Of a DNA stretch of 64,000 nt, positions 56,495 through 64,000 are shown one piece after another (position 1 is the first letter of the stretch; each line of letters begins with the position of its first letter). This DNA is from Tipula vernalis. Taxonomy: Eukaryota > Arthropoda > Insecta > Diptera > Tipulidae. The translations under genes and the position numbers were made by a program. The stretch covers positions 46,996,389-47,060,388 of the forward strand of contig OY282558.1 in the NCBI GenBank assembly GCA_958295665.1, given 5' to 3'. The notes beneath the pieces are model-generated. The model ran no database searches. It was not told the DNA's origin and saw only the letters and a list, made by a program, of their open reading frames with translations.

Positions 56495-57580
56495 TTGGTA
56501 ATTAATTTGGTTCTTAAGTGATCTTAACTTGCGTTGAAACACTGTAGAACTATTATCCCACGTAGCATGATTTGTATTAATCTTAAGATTAAGTCTATTA
56601 TTTGCATCTGTACAATTACTGCATTTCATTTCCGTGCTCTTACAATCACTAAATTTGTGGTTTCCGCTACATTTCGGGCATGTTAGCTTGCTCGTGCACT
56701 TCGTACCGTGATGTGAATATCCGTTACAATTATAACACCTAGTTATCCCCAACGTCTCTACAACATGGCATCTATCAAAATTGATATTCAGTTTCTCCGC
56801 TGCTATTATCTTTTTAAAGTTATCGGCATCAACTTCAATAATTGTATCGACCTTCTGTGTATTTCTTCTATTGTAAGTTGTAACTACCTTAATTTCACCC
56901 TCAGATAAAAATGGGTTCTGCTGCTTCAAAGCTGAGATAATTTCAGCGCTTTCTAACTTCTCGGACATGCCTAGAATTTTAACTCTTGGATTTAGCTCCG
57001 TTGGTAGTTTAATTTCGTAGTCTGCTCCTAACTTATCTGTAGCAATTTGTGTCAACTTATCCTTTGCTTCATTTGAATCACATTGTAATATAATTCCTCC
57101 ATTAGAGACATTTCGGCACCCCATTACTGGTATACTTTTAGGATCAATTAGGCTGACTATGTCTTGTCTTGTTTTTTTACTCTCTTGTGATTTCTTTGGT
57201 TGCAACAGTACTAGCTTAGTTGGATTAGATTTCAATACCGATGCAAAAGATGTTGTTGGTTTTTGAATTTCTTCTACATGGGTTTTGATCTCTCCTAATT
57301 GTAAATTTAATTTTGTATGATTCGCACACAAATGTTGCTTTAACTCTTCTACAAAATTTTTAATTTTTTTTAATTCCTCATAAATGGTGTCTTCATCATG
57401 TGCTTGACATTCTAAGCAAACATATCTTGCGTAAGGGCAATCTTTAAATAATTTGGGAAATTTTTCGAAATTCCAGTCAATGCAAGTATAGTGAAATATC
57501 TTTTTACATTTGCCGAAACATCGTAACGAATTTCTTTCACGAGAGTCGGTCACTTTTTTACACTGTTCACATTGAGACAT
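56492..57580 (-). CDS. CR1-like LINE ORF1: zinc-binding nucleic-acid protein
   Basis: 362 codons from the ATG at 57580 to TAG at 56492-56494. The N-terminus (about residues 4-56) is a PHD-like zinc-binding region: CEQCKK, CFGKCKKIFHYTC, and YVCLEC at the end. PHD-like fingers in ORF1 are known from CR1-type LINEs. The middle resembles an RNA-binding fold (KILGMSEKLESAEI, VDTIIEVDADNFKKI). Near residues 280-328 there are three cysteine/histidine knuckles: CYNCNGYSHHGTKC, CPKCSGNHKFSDC and a partial CSNC. The role in the family is RNA packaging and chaperoning. Only a single TAG separates it from ORF2 in the same frame. Confidence 0.9.
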   Translation of the reverse strand: MSQCEQCKKVTDSRERNSLRCFGKCKKIFHYTCIDWNFEKFPKLFKDCPYARYVCLECQAHDEDTIYEELKKIKNFVEELKQHLCANHTKLNLQLGEIKTHVEEIQKPTTSFASVLKSNPTKLVLLQPKKSQESKKTRQDIVSLIDPKSIPVMGCRNVSNGGIILQCDSNEAKDKLTQIATDKLGADYEIKLPTELNPRVKILGMSEKLESAEIISALKQQNPFLSEGEIKVVTTYNRRNTQKVDTIIEVDADNFKKIIAAEKLNINFDRCHVVETLGITRCYNCNGYSHHGTKCTSKLTCPKCSGNHKFSDCKSTEMKCSNCTDANNRLNLKINTNHATWDNSSTVFQRKLRSLKNQINYQ

Positions 57581-58302
57581 TTTAAAATGTACTCAATTGT
57601 AAACACTACACACAAAAATGTTTTACTTCACTGATTAATTATATTTAACTTAAAAAATATGCAATAACTGCAAAAAAAGAAAAAAAAATCTACAATAAAA
57701 CGTTATTATTATGTTTACGTGTTTAATTTAATTGTCCACTACTAATTCAATTGTTTTTTATTTCACTAATTGGTTAATGTTCCATTTATTGTTTTCACAA
57801 AGCCTATAGTTATAATCACTCTTCAACTGTTCACACTAATTTCTAGAGATTTTCACAAATTTTAATAACCATTTACTATGTTTATTTAATAATTAATTCG
57901 CACCTCGAAACTCATGTACTACACATGTAAAGCAGGGTAGCACCCTGCGGGTAGCACCCATTTAACAACCTTATGTAAAAGTTACAATGTGAATAGTAAT
58001 GTATTACTGATATTTTGTATTCTGATTTCATTTTTTTTTTTTTTTTTTTTAAACCCTGATTCTTTTCAGATTTTAATGGTTTTGTTTAACTAATGTTGAT
58101 ACCACCACCTTATATTTATAATAGCGCTAGTAGTGATACGTGTATTTATATGTGTATTAAAGATGGAATGGTTTTGATTATTTTTCTTTTCTCCATTTTA
58201 AAATACACTTTTCACATATACAAACACGTCTCCCTATTAGCAACTACTTCATGCAGATACTTCTGAAACGAAACAAACATAGTTAGAAGTACAGACATAA
58301 TG
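57581..58302. other. LINE untranslated regions and a T20 tract
   Basis: Probably the 5' UTR of the CR1-like LINE (57581 to about 58030), with a small palindrome GCAGGGTAGCACCCTGC and a repeated GGGTAGCACCC near 57932-57960. Next is a T20 run (58031-58050) followed by about 250 bp that look like a LINE 3' end: its CACCACCTTATA region resembles the CTCCACCCTTATA part of the CR1-like 3' UTR near 53520. It may be a 5'-truncated relative, or the 3' UTR of the I/LOA-like LINE. Confidence 0.45.
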
Positions 58303-58350
58303 TTTTTTTTTTTTTTTTTATCATTTGAGGTGAGCCCTAGAACTTTTGTA

Positions 58351-59322
58351 TTATAAAGCATAGTCTATTTCTTTTAAGAAATCTAATATGGATTTCAGTT
58401 GATTGTGGTCGTTTCTATTTATCATGTCTATAAGCGAGTGGTTTAATAGTGAGTCGTACCTGTTTCTTACATTTTCGTATTTTATACAGTTGTTAATGAT
58501 GTGAGAGCTATCTTCTAATACTCCACAAAAATCACAATTTCTATTGTCCTCCGTTCCTATGATTGCTTTGAATTTCTTGTCGAATGGGTGCCCTGATCTT
58601 ATTCTCGAGATTGTTTTTATATCTGCGACTTTTAGGTTAGAGTTTTTGAACCAGAGGGTCTTTGGAGGAGAAGAATTGATTGCCTTATAGAAGTTACCTT
58701 TGTTTAGAGTTAGGTTTGCATAAATTGTTTCCCATTCGTTATCAATTGATTGTTTTAAAAGTTTGCTGATGTCGTTAGTGGTGAGGTTGTTTTCGTAGTT
58801 GTGCGTGGGTCTAATCAGTGCTTCTCTAGCTAGTTTGTCTGCAATCTCATTTCCTATTATGTTTATATGTCCTGGGATCCATTTGATTTTGATATGTTTG
58901 TTTGTGTTGTGTCCGATAATGTCTATGATTTTATTTTCAAAGTGTTTTTCAGTATTTTGTAGTCTTGCTGTATTAATGGATATGCAGGCACTTTGGGAGT
59001 CTGAGATGATTAGGATATTTTTTTCCTTGCATAGTTGTGCTAAGATCGTTGCGATTTTTATTCCTATACATTCCGTATTTTTGATATCCGTGGGGTTTGC
59101 TAATTTTATCGAGAAATGTTTGTTTTTGTTGACCATATATATTCCTATTCCCGCCCGGTCGTCTTTTACTGAACCATCTGTGTAGATATGATCCCAGTCC
59201 TTGAATTCCGATAAAGAATCCATTACTAGTTTTTTTATTATATCTTTGTGAGTTGAGTTTATGTTGTTAAGTCCTATGATTTTTGATTCTATTTCGAAGT
59301 TTTTAGGATCGGTTGTTTTCAT
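58351..59322 (-). pseudogene. I/LOA-type LINE ORF2: RNase H and C-terminus
   Basis: 323 codons open. RNase H motifs: HIYTDGSVKDDRAGIGIY (first Asp), ECIGIKIATILAQLC (Glu), IISDSQSACISI (Asp) and WIPGHINIIGNEIADKLARE (His/Asp), so all catalytic positions are present. The C-terminal part has a zinc-like CDFCGVLEDSSHIINNC. It begins with an ATG overlapping the preceding stop (ATGA at 59319-59322). In relatives this is one protein with RT, so the offset frame is read as a frameshift in this copy, although a coupled restart is conceivable. Confidence 0.85.
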
Positions 59323-61433
59323 GTGGATTCTTCGTAGAGATTATTTAGTTTTCCTAGTGACTTATTTTTTTTTATTTCTTCCCCTATCTTGGTGTTCCTA
59401 AAAAGTTGGTCAGCTATGTATTTTAGTGATTTATATTTGTTATTGAGAGCATTCGACATTTGTAACGTTTCGGCTAAGATCACTGGTATTGGGGTAGTTC
59501 TTGAAAGCCCTAGACAGAGTCTGAAGCAGGTATTATTGATTTTTTGACATATATCATTCACTTTGTTATTGTTTATGTCCGTTATTTAAAAAGAAAATTC
59601 AATTTTGGGTTTTATTAACGTTTTATATAGGTTTAGGAGAATTTCAGGATGCGAACCTCCATCTCTATGAGTTAATGATTTGATAATGTTAATTGAATTT
59701 AGGGTTTCGTTCTTTATTTTATTGTAGTGTGTTGTAAGATTTAAAAAGTTAGTAAATGTTGTTCCCAGTATTTTAGTAACGGTTTTTTCTTTGATGTTTG
59801 TGTCCTCTATTCTTATAGTTATTATGTTTTTGTTGCAGTTATTTGTGAAGAGCCTCATAAAGTGTGTTTTATCTTTGTTGACTTTTAGTTTTAAAAAATT
59901 TAATTTCTTCTGTAATTTACCCATAACTTGATCTGATGTTTTTTGTAGTTCCTCAAAATTTCGTCCACTTGTGATTAAGCATACATCATCTGCAAATTGG
60001 AAAAGTTTTGTCTGTTCGTTGCTGAGTTCATGGAGTTCATGAGTGTAAATGTTAAAAAGTGTGGGGCTCAGGCAACTTCCTTGAGGTACTCCCGCATTTG
60101 TGATGTGATTATTTTTTGTTATTTTATTAGTGGTGATGATTCTGTTTGTTAGAAAGAGGTATATCCAATTGATCTGATCTTTAGGGAATTTTAGAGATAT
60201 TAAAATTTTTATCAGTACGTTTTTGTTAACACTATCGAACGCATTAGAGATGTCCATGTTTATTAGTAATGTTTTCGACCCTTTCTTTTTCTCGTAATCA
60301 ATATGTTTGAACAGTTCCGTCATATAATCGTTAATACTATTTTTTTTCCTAAATCCAAAGTTGAGGTGATTGAGTAATTTATTGTCTTCAATGTGTTTGT
60401 TAATTCTCCCTAGTAGTAGTTTACTAAAAATTTTAGAGATGGTTGGTAGTAGACATATCGGTCTGTAGCTCTGTACTTCACTTTTCTCTAGTCCTTTTTT
60501 TTTATAGATCGCTATTGTTGTTATCCTTCTCCAACTCTCCGGAAAACTTTTGCTAGTCCAGATTTTGTTTAGGTGATCTGTTAGGGTATTTAAAAATTTT
60601 GGGTTTAATGAGATAATTCTTTTAATCAGTTTGTAGCTGATCATGTCGTAACCGGGTGCTGAATTTTTAGATTTATGGATAATGTCTTTTATTTCTCTGG
60701 TGTTGAACTCTTTTTCTTTTGTTGTAATTTCTTCCTTGTTGAATGGAGTTAGTATTAGTTCTTCTGATCTGGGGAAGTTTAGTTCTATGAAATTATTAGC
60801 GGTGTTGACGTCTTCTAGGATATCGAAATTATGATTTCTTTTGTTTCTGATTTTGTTGATTTTATTCCAAATATCCGAGCAGCTTGAGTCTTTGTTGATT
60901 TCTTCCAGGTATTTTAGCCAGCATCTTTTTTTTTCCCTTTTAATATTTTGTTTCAGCTTATTAGTCGCTGCAATCAATTCCTCGGCTGTGTATGAATTTT
61001 TGTTCCTATTATATATGGATTGTTTGGTTGATTTAATGTCCCATAATTTTTGAAGCTCTCTATTCCACCATGGTTTGGGTTTAGAAGTATGTTTGGAAGT
61101 TCTTGTGGATGAATGTTTATTTATGATTTCTTTTATGCTGTTTTCGACGTTTTCTGTATTTTCCGGATTTATTTGGTTGATTTCTTTTATAATTTTACTC
61201 CAATTGGTTATTCTGGATTTGCATTGAATATTTGAGTTAAATTTTAGTATTATTGGGAAATGGTCGCTGCCAATATTATCAGTTGTAGATCTCCAAACGA
61301 TTTTGTCTGTCAGATTTCTGCTGCATAGAGTAATGTCCGGTGCTGATGATGAGTGGTGTCTCAAGTCTTGCCTGGTTGCCGAACCGTCGTTCAGTAGACT
61401 GTATCTACTCCCAGATATTACGTTAGCTATCAT
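59319..61433 (-). pseudogene. I/LOA-type LINE ORF2: endonuclease end and RT
   Basis: One frame with a single TAA at 59586-59588. Upstream part: SAPDITLCSRNL and GSDHFPIIL (endonuclease end), then PWWNRELQKLW linker, SAPGYDMISYKLIKR, RRITTIAIYKKKG, NFGFRKKNSINDYM, NMDISNAFDSVN (first RT Asp), GVPQGSCLSPTLFNIYTHE and FQFADDVCLIT (catalytic FADD), and VTKILGTTF thumb. After the stop, ICQKINNTCFRLCLGLSRTTP continues the same protein to 59319. RT itself looks complete; the stop lies just after it. Confidence 0.85.
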
Positions 61434-61486
61434 GTTACCTAGTTTATTATATTTGGCGTTAGTTTCCCATAGTGAGTTGTGGGCAT

Positions 61487-61906
61487 TTATGTCCCCGCTA
61501 TTATATTGTTATCCTTGTTATCTAGATTTAAAATTTTTATAAAGTCATCAGTGGTTTCTTTTGGATTATTATTGTTGTTGTTGTAAAAGACTGAAATATT
61601 AAGTTCTATATTTTTATATTTGATATTTATTTTGATAAATTCTAATTTATTAAGTATTATATTGTGATTTATTTTCTTCCATGCAAATTTTTTGTTAATT
61701 AATAGACCTACCCCACCGTATCCATCTTGTCTATCTTCTGTGATCAGATCCATGTTATTTATGTTTATTGTTTTATTTATCTTTGTCCAGGTCTCGATTA
61801 GTATGGCAATGTGACTATTGTTTGTGTTAAGGTATTGTTCTAATAAATGTTTCTTGTTAGTTAAACTTCTTATATTAATTTGTACAATGTTGATATCTTT
61901 TAACAT
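61487..61906 (-). pseudogene. I/LOA-type LINE ORF2 start: endonuclease N-part
   Basis: Begins with an ATG at 61906 that overlaps the ORF1 stop. Motifs: NIVQINIRSLTNKKHLLEQYL, IAILIETWTK (catalytic Glu) and GGVGLLINKKFAW. The frame is lost at a GGGG run near 61490, just before the GDINAHNSLW catalytic segment, which is readable in the neighbouring frame. A one-base loss in that run explains it. Confidence 0.85.
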
Positions 61907-63055
61907 TCATTAAAAATTTTTCCAATAGATTTAGCGATCTCTATTGATAATAGGTCTGCATCTCCCGGGTGAATCACCGTATTAGACTTAGTAAGTTTTT
62001 TATCTACAGTTTCTAAGAGTGTGTCTTTTTTTTTGAGTTGATCTTTTAGCTCTTTGATAACATTATAAAGTATTTTCATTTTTTCGTCCGACTCCTTTAA
62101 TGCTTTAGTTAATTTATTTTTTTCTTCTTGTTCAAGTTTTGATAAATTTTTGAATTCCCACGGGTTGGGTACCAATTGTTTCACACCAAATAATTTTTCC
62201 CTAGCGAATTTAAATGAACATTTGTGGATTGTCATAAATTCAGTTATCTTCCTTTGCCTATGCTTTTCACGACACGAGTTGTGATTTGTGATGTGGCCTT
62301 CTCCACAGAACTTACATTTAGCTTTAAGATCACATAAATGAACTTCTTCTTTGGGTTTAGAGCAGATATCGCATTTTTTGTCCTCCTTAGATCTGCATCT
62401 GGTAATTGTGTGCCCGTAATTTTGGCAGTTCCTGCAGTACATTGGGTTAGGTACATAATAGTTCACTTTAATTAGAATGTTGTCATAGAATACCACGTTG
62501 TTGGGAATGACGTTTGAAGCGAAGGTGATCTTAACTAGTTCCATAGGAATCCTTTCATTTATTTTGAATTAGTTCTGCGTCGGAAACATCTGTAGGGATG
62601 TCTCTGATTACTCCCACTGTTTTATTAAAATTGTCCGGAATGAATGCCTCATATCCATCAAAGTCCTGAAAAATTTTATTTTGTACGCATTTGTTGGCGT
62701 CACTGTAGTTTTTAAAGGTTATCGTGGCAAGAAATTTGCTAGTCTGTTCGACTGCTTCGACGTTGTTTAACTTGTTTAGTTTGATTGCTCTCCCCAAATG
62801 CATTAGATTAATGTTTTCTTTCTTTATTATGATCTTAAACGGCCCGCTGTCCTGAATGGAATATAGGTTGATTTTTTTTGGCGTTTCCGATATTGTGTTT
62901 CCTTTTATAGGTATGGATACTGCATTGCCTGATGTATTTTGATTAATTGTTGATGGTAGGCTTTCCCCGTTTTTGGTTAGATCCTCTGTATTCACCATTT
63001 TGGGGTAAGCTACCACTTGATTTTTTTGAATTAATTTGTTTTTTAGGTTAGGCAT
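61900..63055 (-). pseudogene. I/LOA-type LINE ORF1 (zinc-knuckle protein), frameshifted
   Basis: First ATG at 63055 (MPNLKNKL). The N-terminal part ends in a frame at 62555; the rest (from 62544) is in another frame. The N-part has an RRM-like INLMHLGRAIKLNKLNNVEAV and ATITFKNYSDANKCVQNKI stretch. The second part carries three cysteine knuckles: CRNCQNYGHTITRC, CDICSKPKEEVHLC and CKFCGEGHITNHNSC, as in I-type ORF1 proteins, then a coiled-coil-like Lys/Glu-rich region. The frame change lies in an A-rich stretch near 62555. It ends at TAA 61900-61902, overlapping the ORF2 ATG. Confidence 0.83.
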
Positions 63056-63271
63056 ATCACTGACACTACGCACATGTTTTTTATATTTTTTCACAATTTT
63101 TCTGTTCTTTTTTGTGGAATTGTATTTAGAAACGCTATTCGCTCATATTTTATCATCGTCATCCGTACATGAACATGACAAATCGCTAGAACAAACGTTC
63201 TCCGCGTGCCTTTTTTTGGAAAAAGGGTTTCCCCTATTCCCTTAATATATTCGGAATCCTCCGCCAATGTT

Positions 63272-63316
63272 ATGTTTTTATAGCTTAATACAAAAGTTTA
63301 GGACTCACCTCAAATT
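63272..63316 (+). repeat. Inverted copy of the I/LOA LINE 3' end
   Basis: The reverse complement of this stretch matches 58322-58362 over about 40 bp with two or three small differences (shared TTTGAGGTGAG, CCTA, CTTTTGTATTA, TATAAA). It lies at or just beyond the 5' end of the LINE. No poly(A) follows it. Confidence 0.75.
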
Positions 63317-63502
63317 ATTTGTTGAAAATTTTAACCCGATACGAGTTGATTTAATATAAAATAAACACCAGATTCAAGAATTTATCCACTATACAAAAAA
63401 TTTTTTATTTTTTTTCCAAAATGGCTACACTTTTCACTAGTTAATTTCTTAGACTCTATTCCATGCGGAAGTTACAAACAGAATGTCCAATAAACGTTTG
63501 TC

Positions 63503-64000
63503 AAAATGTAATTTTACAATTTATATTGAATTTGCGCAATGTGCTGGAAATTTGGTCACTGAGATTTTTAATGTAATAAATTGATTTATAAATTAAATTT
63601 TGATGAACATTGTTATTGGTACCGACCGCACTAACCATTTGTTCACTGTTAGTTTGATCAAACTGATTGATTAATTTGTTGATCAAATATTTCGGGTATT
63701 TATTATTGATCAGATAATCCCTTATAATTTGATTGGTATCAACTGTGACATCTGTGGTTAATTTTTTAACTCTGTAGACGAAACCAGACGCCTTATTAAT
63801 TCGCTGACTTAAAGGGTGAAAACTATATTAAAATTGAGAATTCGACCGGACGATAAATTTGTCGTGTACCAAATAGTATCAATTTGACCGTTATTCTTCC
63901 GAAATAATATTGTGTCCAAAAAAGGTAATTTATAATCCGCTTCCATTTCTAAAGTAAATTCTAAACCAAAACGATTACTATTAAATTTTGAAAGTATGCA
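63503..64000 (-). pseudogene. Penelope-like element 3: RT end and linker
   Basis: Minus-strand coding sequence running in from beyond the window edge. In one frame: LEFTLEMEADYKLPFLDTIL, then IDTIWYTTNLSSGRILNFN, the conserved PLE segment after the RT palm. Near 63825 a frameshift moves the reading on to FHPLSQRINKASGFVYRV-like sequence, VDTNQIIRDYLINNKYP, KYLINKLINQFDQ, and YIKNLSDQISSTLRKFNINC at the end. It stops at the 13 bp duplication AAAATGTAATTTT (63503-63515), after which the GIY-YIG part resumes in frame at 52967. Intact except for the one frameshift and the insertion. Confidence 0.9.

Larger units (their letters stand above)
58303..63280 (-). mobile_element. I/LOA-type LINE, full-length but broken
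   Basis: Minus-strand LINE with ORF1 (zinc knuckles), ORF2 (endonuclease, RT, RNase H) and a T17 run at 58303-58319 as its 3' A tract. An RNase H behind RT places it in the I/LOA group. Lesions: a frame change in ORF1 near 62555, one in the endonuclease near 61490, an in-frame TAA at 59586-59588, and a shift near 59320 before RNase H. ORF1 and ORF2 overlap by 7 nt (ATGTTAA at 61900-61906), a normal coupling arrangement. A ~40 bp sequence at the 3' end (58322-58362) recurs inverted at 63272-63316. Confidence 0.88.
52968..63502 (-). mobile_element. 10.5 kb block of nested LINEs
   Basis: Everything between the two 13 bp duplications. The left edge is a T run (52964-52985), i.e. a poly(A) tail of a minus-strand LINE. 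Further T runs at 53247-53261, 53351-53362, 58031-58050 and 58303-58319 mark additional tails or A-rich 3' ends. It contains a CR1-like LINE (ORFs 53663-57580) and an I/LOA-like LINE (58303 to about 63280). Which element is outermost is not certain; the CR1-like one is most likely, with its 5' part split by later insertions. Confidence 0.85.

Noticed and set aside
58303..58319. T17 run read as a separate LINE insertion
   Set aside because: It follows the RNase H stop by about 30 bp and is better explained as the A tract of the I/LOA-type LINE itself.

Overview
The window looks like insect nuclear DNA, most likely from a brachyceran fly. The evidence is the AT-rich background, the TATGTACATACATA-type microsatellites usual in fly noncoding DNA, and the transposon mix: an errantivirus with an env gene, BEL/Pao, Jockey-like LINEs, mariner and Penelope-like elements. 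I found no convincing host gene, rRNA, tRNA gene or CRISPR. It is a dense, layered transposon graveyard with one young element.

Layout. 1-2.6 kb: AT-rich DNA with two copies of a composite minisatellite. 6.2-7.5 kb: a ~0.9 kb hAT-like non-autonomous transposon followed by the C-terminal part of a Mutator-like (MULE) transposase relic. 8.3-10.4 kb: a BEL/Pao pol relic on the minus strand, itself carrying a 249 bp MITE. 10377-18029: an apparently complete errantivirus (gag, pol, env, 387 bp LTRs, CACG target duplication) inserted next to it. 18.3-19.9 kb: a satellite array of ~161 bp monomers. 22.5-23.9 kb: a Penelope-like (PLE) relic. 24.5-25.9 kb: a second, inverted copy of the hAT-like element joined to the middle of a MULE transposase. 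30.65 kb: a MITE. 31.4-32.8 kb: a dead mariner. 33.8-35.5 kb: a LINE fragment, a second PLE carrying a solo LTR, and another LINE fragment. 36.9-39.8 kb: an RNase H-bearing LINE relic carrying a tRNA-derived SINE. 39.8-41.1 kb: the minisatellite again, inverted. 43-48 kb: LTR-retrotransposon debris, a Jockey-like LINE relic and a BEL integrase relic. 51.3-51.5 kb: a perfect 113 bp inverted repeat. 52.2-64.0 kb: a third PLE split in frame by a 10.5 kb block of nested LINEs with a 13 bp target duplication.

Functional state. The errantivirus is the only element whose full gene set appears intact. A CR1-like LINE (52.97-58.0 kb) has two full-length ORFs in one frame separated by a single TAG, and its second ORF has no ATG at its natural start. 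An I/LOA-type LINE (58.3-63.3 kb) has several breaks. All others are relics.

Most notable structures: (1) the two hAT-like copies are inverted, and the MULE halves beside them become collinear if the DNA between is flipped, which implies an ~18 kb inversion; (2) the in-frame TAG, in a CAA-TAG-CAG context, between ORF1 and ORF2 of the CR1-like LINE; (3) the perfect 113 bp hairpin; (4) a hammerhead-like motif at the 3' end of the third PLE; (5) several insertions whose removal restores both a target duplication and a reading frame.
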